From contig NZ_SCOL01000003.1 in NCBI RefSeq assembly GCF_005503015.1, forward strand, positions 124,001 through 188,000: 64,000 bases of DNA, given 5' to 3'. The stretch is from Bacillus sp. E(2018) (GTDB lineage: Bacteria > Bacillota > Bacilli > Bacillales > Fictibacillaceae). Both the position numbers and the translations under genes were made by a program. Within the stretch, counting starts at the first letter, position 1; the number at the start of each line of letters is the position of its first letter. The notes beneath the pieces are model-generated. The model was not told the origin of the DNA, did not search any database, and worked only from the letters and a program-made list of their open reading frames with translations. Below, in pieces: positions 1 to 8,028 of the stretch.

Positions 1-19
1 GAGAAAGGAGGTAATCTAC

Positions 20-1327
20 ATGTTTGAAAGAGAGAAAGAACAACTGAACGATTTAAAGAAAGAGTATGAAAATATACCGATTTCACTAGAATCTATTGAT
101 CAGGCGATATTAACTGGTTTTCAAAAGGCAAAAACAGAAGAGCGGAAATCTAGAATGAAGAAGAGAAGTGCTTTTGGTTTTATAGCGGCAGCTCTTTTAC
201 TCATGGGATTATTTTCTTCTATTAAGAATTCACCGGCTTTAGCTAATTACATTTCTGAAATACCAGGCATGGAAAAAATAGTGAGTATGATTCGTGATGA
301 TAAAGGAAGAATGGCAGCTGTTGAAAAAAAATATTATCAAAAACAAGGCGTATCAGATGAAAAAGATGGGTTGATAGTTACTATCGATGGAACGATTGCT
401 GATGAGATGGGCATGGTGCTTTTTTATTCGATAGAATCCAAAGAAAAATTAAAAGAGGTTATGTTCGATGATGTGAAAATCAGAGCGAAAGATGGTACCG
501 TATTGGATGAGGCTTATAATTCATTCGGTGATGCCCATTCATCAGATAAAGGCGAGACTAAGTTTAGTGGAGAAATTGAATATTTCTTTGAAGTTCCTAT
601 TGAAGCAAAAGAATATATTGTCGACCTCAAAATAAAGGATATGAATTTCACAATCAATTTAAAACTTAATGAATTTAAAAAGAAAAAAGAATATGCAGTC
701 CAACAAACCATGGATTTAGAAGGCCAAAAGATCAATATTGAAAAGGTAACCATATATCCATTACGAGCTGTTGTGAAGTTAAAGATGAATGATGAAAATA
801 AGAAATACATCTTGAGGATTGATGATCTTCGCCTTGTAGATGAGAACAATGAAGTCTGGGGTAATATAACAAATGGTATTACCGGTTCGGGCGATAAAGA
901 CACTGAGAGGGAAGTTTATCTGCAAAGTAACTATTTTAAAGAACCGAAAGAATTGTATTTAGTATTAAACAGTGCTCAAGCTATAGATAAAGATAATGCA
1001 GTCATTGTGGTGGATACAGATAAAATGAAGATTATAAAACAACCCAATGGAAACAAGTTGAGAAATTTAAGGAAAGAAGATGGACAGCTCGTCTTTGATC
1101 TGCATACAAAAAAACCTTTCCATTATGCTATTTTTAGCACAATAACTGATGCACAAGGTAAAAAAATTGAAGTGAGCACACAGTCCATGGGTACTGAAGA
1201 AGAAAAAGGAACAACCCGACTAGGAATAGAGCTACCTCCAATAGATCGCTCACAAAATCCTCTAACCATTGACTTAAGTTTTTATCCGGAGTGGATTAAA
1301 GGTAATGAAAAAATTAGAATCAAATAA
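20..1327 (+). CDS. DUF4179 domain protein, probable membrane anti-sigma factor
   Basis: A 435-residue protein with a charged cytoplasmic N-terminus (about residues 1-48), one membrane segment (about 50-67) and a large extracellular part, the arrangement of DUF4179 proteins. Members of this family are usually encoded directly after an ECF-type sigma factor and are thought to hold it at the membrane. The window begins only 19 bases upstream, so the expected sigma gene is not visible. The start is supported by an AAAGGAGG site 7 to 14 bases ahead of the ATG. The anti-sigma role is inferred from the architecture; no sigma-binding motif was recognised. Confidence 0.75.
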   Translation: MFEREKEQLNDLKKEYENIPISLESIDQAILTGFQKAKTEERKSRMKKRSAFGFIAAALLLMGLFSSIKNSPALANYISEIPGMEKIVSMIRDDKGRMAAVEKKYYQKQGVSDEKDGLIVTIDGTIADEMGMVLFYSIESKEKLKEVMFDDVKIRAKDGTVLDEAYNSFGDAHSSDKGETKFSGEIEYFFEVPIEAKEYIVDLKIKDMNFTINLKLNEFKKKKEYAVQQTMDLEGQKINIEKVTIYPLRAVVKLKMNDENKKYILRIDDLRLVDENNEVWGNITNGITGSGDKDTEREVYLQSNYFKEPKELYLVLNSAQAIDKDNAVIVVDTDKMKIIKQPNGNKLRNLRKEDGQLVFDLHTKKPFHYAIFSTITDAQGKKIEVSTQSMGTEEEKGTTRLGIELPPIDRSQNPLTIDLSFYPEWIKGNEKIRIK

Positions 1328-1332
1328 TATGT

Positions 1333-1366
1333 GAAGGTGGTCCTTTCTTAATAGGACTGCCTTTTT
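1333..1366 (+). terminator. Rho-independent terminator after the DUF4179 gene
   Basis: AAGG and GTCCT on the left pair with AGGAC and CCTT on the right, followed by a T run. It lies directly after the stop codon. Confidence 0.7.
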
Positions 1367-1416
1367 GCTTAAATTTCTACAACCCTCTATAATGCTAGTT
1401 AAATGAGGTGAACGTG

Positions 1417-1836
1417 ATGAGACTAGACCATACCGGAATTGCAGTTAGACGAATAGATGAAGCAATTGAATTTTATACGAATGTACTAGGCGGAAAGCTG
1501 ACTGAACGATATACGAGTGAAAAGCCTGGAGTAGAGACTCACATTGCCGTGATTGAGCTTGAAAACCAGGTGATTGAACTTCTTGAACCTACGAGTAAAA
1601 CATCTCCGATCGAGCGGTTCATCCGACAGAAGGGAAAGGGTGTGCATCACTTGGCTTATGAAGTGGACGATCTTCTTCAAACGATTGATGACTTTGAAGC
1701 TAGAGGGTATACCTTTTTAAAAGATACGTATCGAACAAATCCCTTTGGCAGAAGGTTGATTTATATGAATCCTGCGCATTCACAAGGACAGATTATTGAG
1801 CTGTGTGATTATCCGGATAAGAGGGAGGAGAGCTGA
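1417..1836 (+). CDS. VOC family protein, methylmalonyl-CoA epimerase/glyoxalase-like
   Basis: About 139 residues forming one vicinal-oxygen-chelate unit pair. The N-terminus RLDHTGIAVRRIDEAIEFY carries the first metal-ligand histidine, and KGVHHLAYEVDDL carries the second. The C-terminal GQIIELCDY supplies the usual glutamate. The pattern fits the methylmalonyl-CoA epimerase/glyoxalase I branch, but the substrate cannot be told from sequence. An in-frame GTG at 1408 lies within the AGGTG ribosome binding site, so the ATG at 1417, six bases after that site, is preferred. It is flanked by terminators and looks monocistronic. Confidence 0.8.
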   Translation: MRLDHTGIAVRRIDEAIEFYTNVLGGKLTERYTSEKPGVETHIAVIELENQVIELLEPTSKTSPIERFIRQKGKGVHHLAYEVDDLLQTIDDFEARGYTFLKDTYRTNPFGRRLIYMNPAHSQGQIIELCDYPDKREES

Positions 1837-1864
1837 CTTGTTAAAAGTTAGTTCTCTTTTTTTG
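1826..1864 (+). terminator. Rho-independent terminator overlapping the end of the VOC gene
   Basis: GAGAGCTGACTT pairs with AAGTTAGTTCTC around a short loop and is followed by seven T. The left arm contains the last codons and stop of the VOC gene. Confidence 0.75.
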
Positions 1865-1886
1865 CCTTTCCAAGAACATGAATTTT

Positions 1887-1919
1887 CTTTACAATGAATT
1901 ATAAGAATATTCTGTAAAG
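1887..1919. promoter_or_regulatory. Inverted repeat before the N-demethylase operon
   Basis: Perfect 7-bp arms CTTTACA and TGTAAAG are separated by 19 bases, ten bases upstream of the first operon gene. The left arm contains TTTACA, which could be a -35 element. It may be an operator; no regulator gene is adjacent. Confidence 0.35.
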
Positions 1920-1928
1920 GGTGAAGGC

Positions 1929-2885
1929 ATGAAATGGACAGGTGATCTTGCACATTTTCCTTATCCGTTTAAAGGTTCAACGTATCGTTATTCCAACAAT
2001 TCAATCCCCATGAAACAGCCTTATTGCATAGAGGTTACCCCGAGTTACAAAAAAGAGATGCTATTCAAGCGAAAACTATTGAGTGATCACCCTGAACGTT
2101 GTTATCAATCGCTGCCACATTCTATTACAGGGCAGTGGGAGATTGTTGAAATCGTGATCGATCACTTAGTTTCAAAGTACCCACAAGATTTTTCAATCGA
2201 GAAAGAGAATAATAGTTGGATATTTACCAATAAAATATTGGATGAAAAGAAGGAATTTATTTTTGGTGAGAAAAACTCTCTTCCATGTGAACCGTTGTTC
2301 TTTATTAGTCAGCATGTGCAAGAAGATCTCATTTACATGAGACAGCGTGACGATAATCTGTATTTAGATGCAGGACAGCTTTGTTTTCCTGCCAACTGGT
2401 CTCTCGCTTTTAACATAGGAATGAAATTTAAAAGCATTCATCATCCTATTCCAGGCTTTAAGGAAGAAGGGCTAGATCAACGAATTTTACAGTTTCTTAT
2501 GAGGCTTGAAGCAGGAACACCTTGGGAACGTTTGAATTGGTCGCTTATGGCAGGTGATCGACTTGATACATCGCTTGAAACCTTTGATCAGTGGGGACCT
2601 CTCCGTAAACAGGTCACAAGTGAGAACGCAGGTGAGCTTGTCCATATTCGAGTAGAGGTGCAGAAGTTATTCAGGCTATCACGTACAAACAGTATTCTCT
2701 TTTCCATCCACACACATTTGCTGGCTCTGGAACAACTAGCAACAAACATAGAATGGCTGCAGCAATTTTACGAAATCCTATCTGAACTTCCTGACCATAT
2801 TGTAGAATACAAGGGAATCTCAACCTACAAAAAAGCTGTGTTGAAGTACTTGGAGAAACAGCTTCAACAGGTGAAGACGTTATGA
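1929..2885 (+). CDS. Heme-dependent oxidative N-demethylase family protein (DUF3445)
   Basis: A 318-residue protein recognised as DUF3445, the family of the heme-dependent oxidative N-demethylase catalytic subunit (dimethylamine monooxygenase in methylotrophic proteobacteria). These enzymes oxidatively remove a methyl group from secondary amines with O2, using electrons from a partner reductase. Family-like stretches include LDAGQLCFPANWSL and GMKFKSIHHPIPGF. The next two genes look like the family's small subunit and its flavin/iron-sulfur reductase, which strengthens the assignment. The ATG follows an AAAGGGTGAAGG site, and the stop overlaps the next start by four bases. The real substrate in this organism is unknown. 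Confidence 0.8.
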   Translation: MKWTGDLAHFPYPFKGSTYRYSNNSIPMKQPYCIEVTPSYKKEMLFKRKLLSDHPERCYQSLPHSITGQWEIVEIVIDHLVSKYPQDFSIEKENNSWIFTNKILDEKKEFIFGEKNSLPCEPLFFISQHVQEDLIYMRQRDDNLYLDAGQLCFPANWSLAFNIGMKFKSIHHPIPGFKEEGLDQRILQFLMRLEAGTPWERLNWSLMAGDRLDTSLETFDQWGPLRKQVTSENAGELVHIRVEVQKLFRLSRTNSILFSIHTHLLALEQLATNIEWLQQFYEILSELPDHIVEYKGISTYKKAVLKYLEKQLQQVKTL

Positions 2886-3337
2886 GTATGGATGCAGTCT
2901 TTATTGAAGGAAAAAGAAAATATATATTTTGTTCAGATGAGCATGGATTAAGGGTTTTAAGTAGTGTGTTCGAACACGTGAAGAAAGAGAAGTTGGCTTA
3001 TGAGTGGTATCATTTTTCTGCTGAAAAAAGAGAGTGCCTAGAAGAATTTCTAAGTAAGCAAAAGATGGGAACTTTTCTCTATGTGGAGCTGCCCTATTCT
3101 GAACTTCATACCGTGCAAATGATGGCAAAACGTATCGGCTTCTCGAGTGATGAGACTCAATATTTTGGTTATGGTGAGAAGTGGATTAGTATATTCTGTT
3201 GCCGTTGTCATGAACTGAACAGAGCAGAAGAACAACAAACTGGATTAACTTGCCATCAATGTGAATTAAAGCTTGAAGTGTCAGACCACTATTCTGAACT
3301 TCACCATGCATTTTTAGGCTATCCAGCTACAGGTTAG
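2882..3337 (+). CDS. Dimethylamine monooxygenase subunit DmmA-like protein
   Basis: A 151-residue protein whose C-terminus carries CCRCHELN, then about 15 residues later CHQCELKLEVSDHYSE. This is two cysteine pairs forming a small zinc-ribbon or rubredoxin-like knuckle, as in the C-terminal domain of DmmA-family proteins. It overlaps the DUF3445 gene by ATGA and is followed 12 bases later by the reductase gene, so the three are almost certainly co-translated. It probably helps electron transfer or complex assembly for the N-demethylase. The N-terminal 100 residues show no recognised motif. The name rests on the C-terminal pattern and context. Confidence 0.65.
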   Translation: MSMDAVFIEGKRKYIFCSDEHGLRVLSSVFEHVKKEKLAYEWYHFSAEKRECLEEFLSKQKMGTFLYVELPYSELHTVQMMAKRIGFSSDETQYFGYGEKWISIFCCRCHELNRAEEQQTGLTCHQCELKLEVSDHYSELHHAFLGYPATG

Positions 3338-3349
3338 GAGTGAGTCTAT

Positions 3350-4306
3350 TTGTACATTGAACCTACTTTATTCGTACGGGTTTCATCTATAGAAAAGATA
3401 ACGAAGCAGGTTAAGAAGTTTACGCTGTTCCCAGAAACGGGAAAGGAACTTCCAAGATTTAGTGGAGGGTCACATATTTCTACTTACCTAAAAACACCGT
3501 CAAGACTCATTGTGAGACAATATTCTCTAGTAAGTCATCCAGACAAGCGTTCCAATTATGAAATTGCTGTTCGATTAAGTGAAAATTCTAAAGGTGGTTC
3601 ACTCCACTGGCATCAGGGTATGAAAGTGGGAGATCGACTTCAGATCAGTTATCCCAAGAATCATTTTTCTCTTAGCTTTAGAGCGAGACATCACGTGTTT
3701 TACGCGGCAGGCATCGGTATTACCCCATTCCTTTCTATAATGCAGGATATCTCAACTAACAGACAAACCTTTGAACTTCATTACGCCTCTAAATCTGAGG
3801 AGAGCTGTGTTTTTCATTCATACATAAAAAAGCATTATCCGAATCAAAGCCACTTTTACTTTTCCGATCAACATCAACGTTTACAAACCACTTCCTTAGA
3901 AAATCATCCAATCGGAACCCATGTTTATTTTTGTGGACCTGAAGGGTTTATTGAGCAGTTTAGGACAGCATCATGGGAGCTAGGATATCCTGAAACTACA
4001 GTGCATTATGAGCGATTTTTACCAACTCGGATTAAGCATATGAAGCCATTTAAGGTTGTGCTTAATAATGGGAGTGAATTAACAGTAGAAGAGAATCAAA
4101 CACTTCTAGAAGTATTGTTAGCAAATGGTATTGATATTCTGTACTCGTGTAGAGTAGGTAGATGTGGTACGTGTGAAATTCCAGTCGCTGAAGGAAAGGT
4201 TGAACATTTAGATGATTTTCTTAGTGCACAACAAAAGAAGGAGCAAAATTGTATTTTAGCCTGTGTTTCACGTGGTCAGTCAGATAAACTAATGTTAAAG
4301 ATTTAA
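3350..4306 (+). CDS. PDR/VanB-type ferredoxin oxidoreductase, reductase of the N-demethylase
   Basis: A 318-residue reductase with three modules in order. A flavin-binding barrel carries RQYSLVS (RxYS motif, about residues 61-67). An NAD(P)H domain carries YAAGIGITPF (about 121-130). A C-terminal plant-type [2Fe-2S] ferredoxin carries SCRVGRCGTC plus a fourth cysteine in CILACVS. This is the phthalate dioxygenase reductase layout, which passes electrons from NAD(P)H through flavin and iron-sulfur to an oxygenase. Its position after the DUF3445 and DmmA-like genes marks it as their reductase. The start is TTG at 3350, nine bases after TAGGAG. Confidence 0.85.
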   Translation: MYIEPTLFVRVSSIEKITKQVKKFTLFPETGKELPRFSGGSHISTYLKTPSRLIVRQYSLVSHPDKRSNYEIAVRLSENSKGGSLHWHQGMKVGDRLQISYPKNHFSLSFRARHHVFYAAGIGITPFLSIMQDISTNRQTFELHYASKSEESCVFHSYIKKHYPNQSHFYFSDQHQRLQTTSLENHPIGTHVYFCGPEGFIEQFRTASWELGYPETTVHYERFLPTRIKHMKPFKVVLNNGSELTVEENQTLLEVLLANGIDILYSCRVGRCGTCEIPVAEGKVEHLDDFLSAQQKKEQNCILACVSRGQSDKLMLKI

Positions 4307-4320
4307 AAAGTGAGGTAGTT

Positions 4321-5157
4321 ATGCACGGGAAAAATGGAAAATATACGGACAGATTTCTTTGGTATCATTGGATAATATTATTTGGATTTATACTATTTTT
4401 GGGTGGTATGACTGCATTAATCACCAAGGAAGCAATTGAAATGTTGGAAAGTCAACCTGTCTTAGGTTCTATATTATTGCTAGTTTCATTATTTTTGATT
4501 GGTATTATCCTATACATGTTAATAGGATCTATAAAGCAGTCCAGAAATGTAACGGATTGGGAGCTTACTGACAAGGGGTATGTAACGACAAAAACAAATC
4601 TAGAAACCAACGAGATACAGCGTTCAGAATTTCGTTTCTCAAGTGCTATTAAATGTCTGATCTCGCCATTATCAGAAAGTATATATCAAACCAATTCCCT
4701 TGATACGAAAACACGTTACTATAAATATATAACACTGAATATTGTTTATCGAAAAGAAGATGGGAAACTAGATGTATTTCGATTCGCAGATTATAGAGAA
4801 GAAGAGCTCTACCCATGGCTTCTAAATTTACAGGAGCACAATGTGCCGCTTGAAATTACCGAGTTTGAGTTGACAGAGGTTCCAGCAATAGATTTTTTAG
4901 ATGTTGTGGTAAAAGAGGTTGATTGGCGACCCTATATTTTAAAGGATTCTTTAAAAGACCTTGGTTTAAAGGTAGTGACGACTGAGAAGCCAAATCTTTA
5001 TACATTTGCAATGACTAAAAGACTTATGCAAGAAGATTTATTTGTGAAAAAGAAACTTGGAAACAAGGTGATTTTTACGGGTCAATTCATCATCATCGTT
5101 CTACTTCATATTTTCTATTTTTTTAACTTTTTACTTTTATGGGGTATCACAATTTAA
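4321..5157 (+). CDS. Unknown membrane protein, probably the N-terminal part of a frameshifted gene
   Basis: A 278-residue reading frame not recognised as any family. It has two membrane segments near the N-terminus (about residues 14-32 and 45-68), a soluble middle of about 180 residues, and a third hydrophobic stretch at the end (about 250-275). It starts at ATG 4321 after GTGAGGTAG, 14 bases beyond the reductase gene, so it may sit at the tail of the N-demethylase operon. The +1 frame is open from 5072 to 5419 and continues with hydrophobic, membrane-like sequence. A frameshift in the T-rich stretch around 5115-5140 may therefore have split a protein of about 365 residues. Confidence 0.55.
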   Translation: MHGKNGKYTDRFLWYHWIILFGFILFLGGMTALITKEAIEMLESQPVLGSILLLVSLFLIGIILYMLIGSIKQSRNVTDWELTDKGYVTTKTNLETNEIQRSEFRFSSAIKCLISPLSESIYQTNSLDTKTRYYKYITLNIVYRKEDGKLDVFRFADYREEELYPWLLNLQEHNVPLEITEFELTEVPAIDFLDVVVKEVDWRPYILKDSLKDLGLKVVTTEKPNLYTFAMTKRLMQEDLFVKKKLGNKVIFTGQFIIIVLLHIFYFFNFLLLWGITI

Positions 5158-5212
5158 AATACGTTTCTACTTTAAATTTGCAGGGGTTTTTATACTTCAG
5201 TGGGTAATAGCA

Positions 5213-5419
5213 ATGATGTTAGTGAATTATGGAATTCTAAATATTCCTGAAACATTCGAATTGGAATTATTGGCTCATATTATTATGTTCATGTTAGTTT
5301 CACCTCTTATCAGTTTTCTGGCTTATATCATAAGAGATATTAAACCAGCAATCTACCATGAAAAATACAGAAAAGATCTTGAAAAGCTCAAAGACGATCA
5401 ATTTACTGCTTCAAGCTAA
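5213..5419 (+). CDS. C-terminal membrane part of the split gene
   Basis: The 68 codons from ATG 5213 encode a hydrophobic segment and a charged tail (IKPAIYHEKYRKDLEKLKDD). No ribosome binding site is visible before this ATG. The frame is open upstream to 5072 and reads another hydrophobic stretch (FYFKFAGVFILQWVIAMML), so it probably belongs to the frame ending at 5157. Function is unknown. Confidence 0.45.
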   Translation: MMLVNYGILNIPETFELELLAHIIMFMLVSPLISFLAYIIRDIKPAIYHEKYRKDLEKLKDDQFTASS

Positions 5420-5471
5420 ATCTTATTATAAGTGATTAACAAGGTGTATAATTTAAAAAGTTAATGCAAGG

Positions 5472-5508
5472 AAAGTCTGACTGAATTTTTTCAGCAGACT
5501 TTTTTATT
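5472..5508 (+). terminator. Rho-independent terminator
   Basis: AAAGTCTGACTGAA pairs with TTCAGCAGACTTT with one bulged base, followed by a T-rich tract. It ends the unit before the MFS gene. Confidence 0.75.
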
Positions 5509-5533
5509 TTATAAATGATAGGAGTTTTTATTT

Positions 5534-6706
5534 GTGAAGCACCGCAGATTGTTAGTCTACCTTGTTGCACTTGCTGCATTTCTCGGTCCTTTTTCTCAAA
5601 CGATTTACGTTCCTCTTATTCCTGAGGTGACGAAAGAACTTCATACGACACCATTTTTGGTTAACTTTTCGATTTCTATCTACACAATTTTTCTAGCTTT
5701 GATGCAGATGGTTTATGGACCACTTACGGATTCTATCGGAAGACGTAAAGTGATGTTAACGGGTATCCTCATTTACTTAGTGGCTACGATTGGGTGTTAT
5801 TTTTCTTCATCGATCGAATTTCTTTTAGTGTTCAGATCTCTTCAGGCTGTTGGAATTGCCGCTGGTTCTGTTGTAGCAGTAACGGTTATTGGTGATCTAT
5901 TCGAAGGGAAAGATCGTATTCAGCCTATGGGGACGTTTCAAATGATGGTGTCCCTCGGCCCTGTTTTAGGCCCTGTAGTTGGTGGTTTTTTAAGTGCTTC
6001 GTTCAATTTTCATATGATTTTTATAGCGTTAATGTGTGTTGGATTTATCATCTTAGCAGGAAATTTTATCTTTTTGTACGAAACAAAACCTAGTACATTA
6101 AAAAAACAGAACTTTAGATTTTCAGATTTCCTTACGATTTTGCAAAACCGTATCGGATACACCGTTATTGGTTTAGGATTTATTCAGTACTACGCTCTTT
6201 ATAACTTCTTAGTGTTCCTTCCGGCTATTATGAGTGAAAGGTACTCCTTGTCTGTAGAACAAAAAGGTCTAGTATTTTTACCATTGTCACTTGGAATTGT
6301 GGTGGGGAGTTTTATTGGTGGCAAAATGAGAAAGTACAATGAACGAAAAGTAATTGTTTACTCTGCTTTTTTCAACGTCATTTCCTTACTTTTGTTTATC
6401 CTAGTCTCAAACGTATCGCTGATTTTATTGATTCTATCAATCTCATTATTTGGTCTTTTCTTGGGTATGTCATTACCCGTTCAGACAGCTCTTCTAACAC
6501 AGGAGTTTCAATCCAATCGTGCTACAGCAATTGGCGCGTATAACTTTTTTAGATACATGGGGATGTCGATCGGACCCCTGTTAGGCAGTTTCCTCTATCA
6601 TCTTGGTAGTTATGGCTTGGTATATGGATTTGTAGATGCAATGTTACTCCTTTTTGTCATTTTAATGAGAAAACATTTAATACAAAATAAAAAATCTGCT
6701 AATTAG
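5534..6706 (+). CDS. MFS drug:H+ antiporter family transporter (DHA1, Bcr/CflA-like)
   Basis: A 390-residue protein with about twelve membrane segments. The loop after segment 2 carries the MFS signature GPLTDSIGRRKVML, and segment 5 has the proline/glycine-rich LGPVLGPVVGGFL typical of drug:proton antiporters. It would export small toxic compounds across the cytoplasmic membrane using the proton gradient; the substrate is not predictable. The start is GTG 5534 behind ATAGGAG. It has its own upstream terminator and no partner gene, so it appears to be transcribed alone. Confidence 0.85.
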   Translation: MKHRRLLVYLVALAAFLGPFSQTIYVPLIPEVTKELHTTPFLVNFSISIYTIFLALMQMVYGPLTDSIGRRKVMLTGILIYLVATIGCYFSSSIEFLLVFRSLQAVGIAAGSVVAVTVIGDLFEGKDRIQPMGTFQMMVSLGPVLGPVVGGFLSASFNFHMIFIALMCVGFIILAGNFIFLYETKPSTLKKQNFRFSDFLTILQNRIGYTVIGLGFIQYYALYNFLVFLPAIMSERYSLSVEQKGLVFLPLSLGIVVGSFIGGKMRKYNERKVIVYSAFFNVISLLLFILVSNVSLILLILSISLFGLFLGMSLPVQTALLTQEFQSNRATAIGAYNFFRYMGMSIGPLLGSFLYHLGSYGLVYGFVDAMLLLFVILMRKHLIQNKKSAN

Positions 6707-6790
6707 ATTTTAGAAGTAAAGATTTAGGGTATATTGAATCCATACCGTTCTTGCTGTAAGCTAAGATTAAACAAAAGTTAGACAGGATGT

Positions 6791-7027
6791 ATGAGTATGT
6801 ATCTTACAATAAAAGAAACGGCTGAATATTTATCGATGCCTGAAGCGGTAGTTGAAAGCTTAGTTCAGCAGAATAAAATCCGTACCATTTTTGACGGTAA
6901 CCAGCATCTTATTAACAAGGAACAGTTCAATACACACTTTGAACAGTTAGAAAAATATAAGAAGATGGTTGAGGAGTACTTAAGTGAACCCATTCCTGAA
7001 GATTGGGATGCTAAAGATGAAGATTAA
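6791..7027 (+). CDS. Excisionase-family helix-turn-helix DNA-binding protein
   Basis: A 78-residue protein whose N-terminus (YLTIKETAEYLSMPEAVVESLVQQ) is a MerR/excisionase-type winged helix-turn-helix. It is followed by a short wing (KIRTIFDGNQHLINKEQF) and an acidic tail (EPIPEDWDAKDED). Stand-alone proteins of this type in Bacillaceae are usually small chromosomal regulators, and no recombinase or phage gene is nearby. ATG codons at 6791 and 6797 are both possible. The weak AGG at 6784 is closer than ideal to the first, so the second may be the true start. Target genes are unknown. Confidence 0.65.
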   Translation: MSMYLTIKETAEYLSMPEAVVESLVQQNKIRTIFDGNQHLINKEQFNTHFEQLEKYKKMVEEYLSEPIPEDWDAKDED

Positions 7028-7068
7028 AGTAATGATAAATTAGGGTAGATGGGGAGAGTGGAAAAGAG

Positions 7069-7902
7069 ATGCATAGAGATAAGGCGCTGCATTCTTTTTT
7101 AATTGAAAAAACATGGCAGTTGACGGAAGATTGGTATCAATCCATTGATAAATCAAAGGCCACGGGGGTATACGCTTCCACAAATCCCAAGACGATTGAA
7201 ACGCTAAAAAAACAAAATCACGAATTTCACGAACATTTTTGTGAGGTTTTTGTAACGGAAGAAAATAAATTTCTAAAAGACTTTGAAAGATGGGTGGTTA
7301 TGATTGCTCAAGACGAAGAGCATTTGAACACACCTCTAACGGTAATCATGAAAGAATTCTTCAACGTACAAAAGCAGTATTTAAATCTCATACAAGAATT
7401 CGTTAATCTTCATCAAGGTCAATATCCTCAAACAATTATCGATGCATGGAATGAAATCATTATTGAAACGTTCAATAAGATTGTGACGTGGTTTGTTGAA
7501 GAAAACCAAAAGTATAGTGAAGAAAAATTAATCGCGCAACAAGAAATGATCAACGAGCTCAGTTCACCTGTTATCGCACTGAACAATCATATGGGCCTTC
7601 TTCCATTGATCGGTGTGATCGATACTCAAAGAGCCAAGTATATAGTTGAAAACACACTAGATCAATGTACCGAAAAAGAGATTACGCATCTTTTTATCGA
7701 TCTCTCTGGTGTACTGATTATTGATACGATGGTCGCTCAGCAGATCTTCTCGCTTATTGAAACGCTAGGTCTTATCGGAGTAAAGTCAACCTTGTCTGGC
7801 ATCCGACCTGAAATTGCTATGACCGCTATTCAATTAGGATTATCCTTTGAGAAAGTTTCCATAAAGTCGAGTCTCGCTCAAGCGATCGGTTCACAACAAT
7901 AA
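7069..7902 (+). CDS. RsbR-type stressosome protein with C-terminal STAS domain
   Basis: A 277-residue protein with a helical N-terminal domain (about 1-150, a non-heme globin-like sensor in RsbR relatives) and a C-terminal STAS domain (about 160-275) that opens with the family motif PLIGVIDTQRA. RsbR paralogues build the stressosome with RsbS and release RsbT to activate sigma-B. The site equal to the phosphorylated threonine of RsbRA (DITG-type motif) reads DLSG here, so a serine replaces threonine. No RsbS, RsbT or sigma-B gene is adjacent, so this is a dispersed paralogue of the kind B. subtilis also has. The signal sensed is unknown. Confidence 0.8.
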   Translation: MHRDKALHSFLIEKTWQLTEDWYQSIDKSKATGVYASTNPKTIETLKKQNHEFHEHFCEVFVTEENKFLKDFERWVVMIAQDEEHLNTPLTVIMKEFFNVQKQYLNLIQEFVNLHQGQYPQTIIDAWNEIIIETFNKIVTWFVEENQKYSEEKLIAQQEMINELSSPVIALNNHMGLLPLIGVIDTQRAKYIVENTLDQCTEKEITHLFIDLSGVLIIDTMVAQQIFSLIETLGLIGVKSTLSGIRPEIAMTAIQLGLSFEKVSIKSSLAQAIGSQQ

Positions 7903-7919
7903 CGAATAAATGAGTGAAT

Positions 7920-7949
7920 GAAGACCAGGGGAACCTGGTCTTTTATTAT
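7920..7949 (+). terminator. Rho-independent terminator
   Basis: AAGACCAGG and CCTGGTCTT form a perfect 9-bp stem with a short loop, followed by a T-rich tract. Confidence 0.8.
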
Positions 7950-8028
7950 TTTCGTATATCAGAATGTGACCATGCCAGCTCCTCATAAACTTTAGAATGT
8001 AATTCATCTTCTTAAAAGGGTGTTGAGA

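Noticed and set aside
6791..7027. Excisionase of a mobile element
   Set aside because: There is no recombinase or attachment site nearby, so a chromosomal small regulator is more likely.
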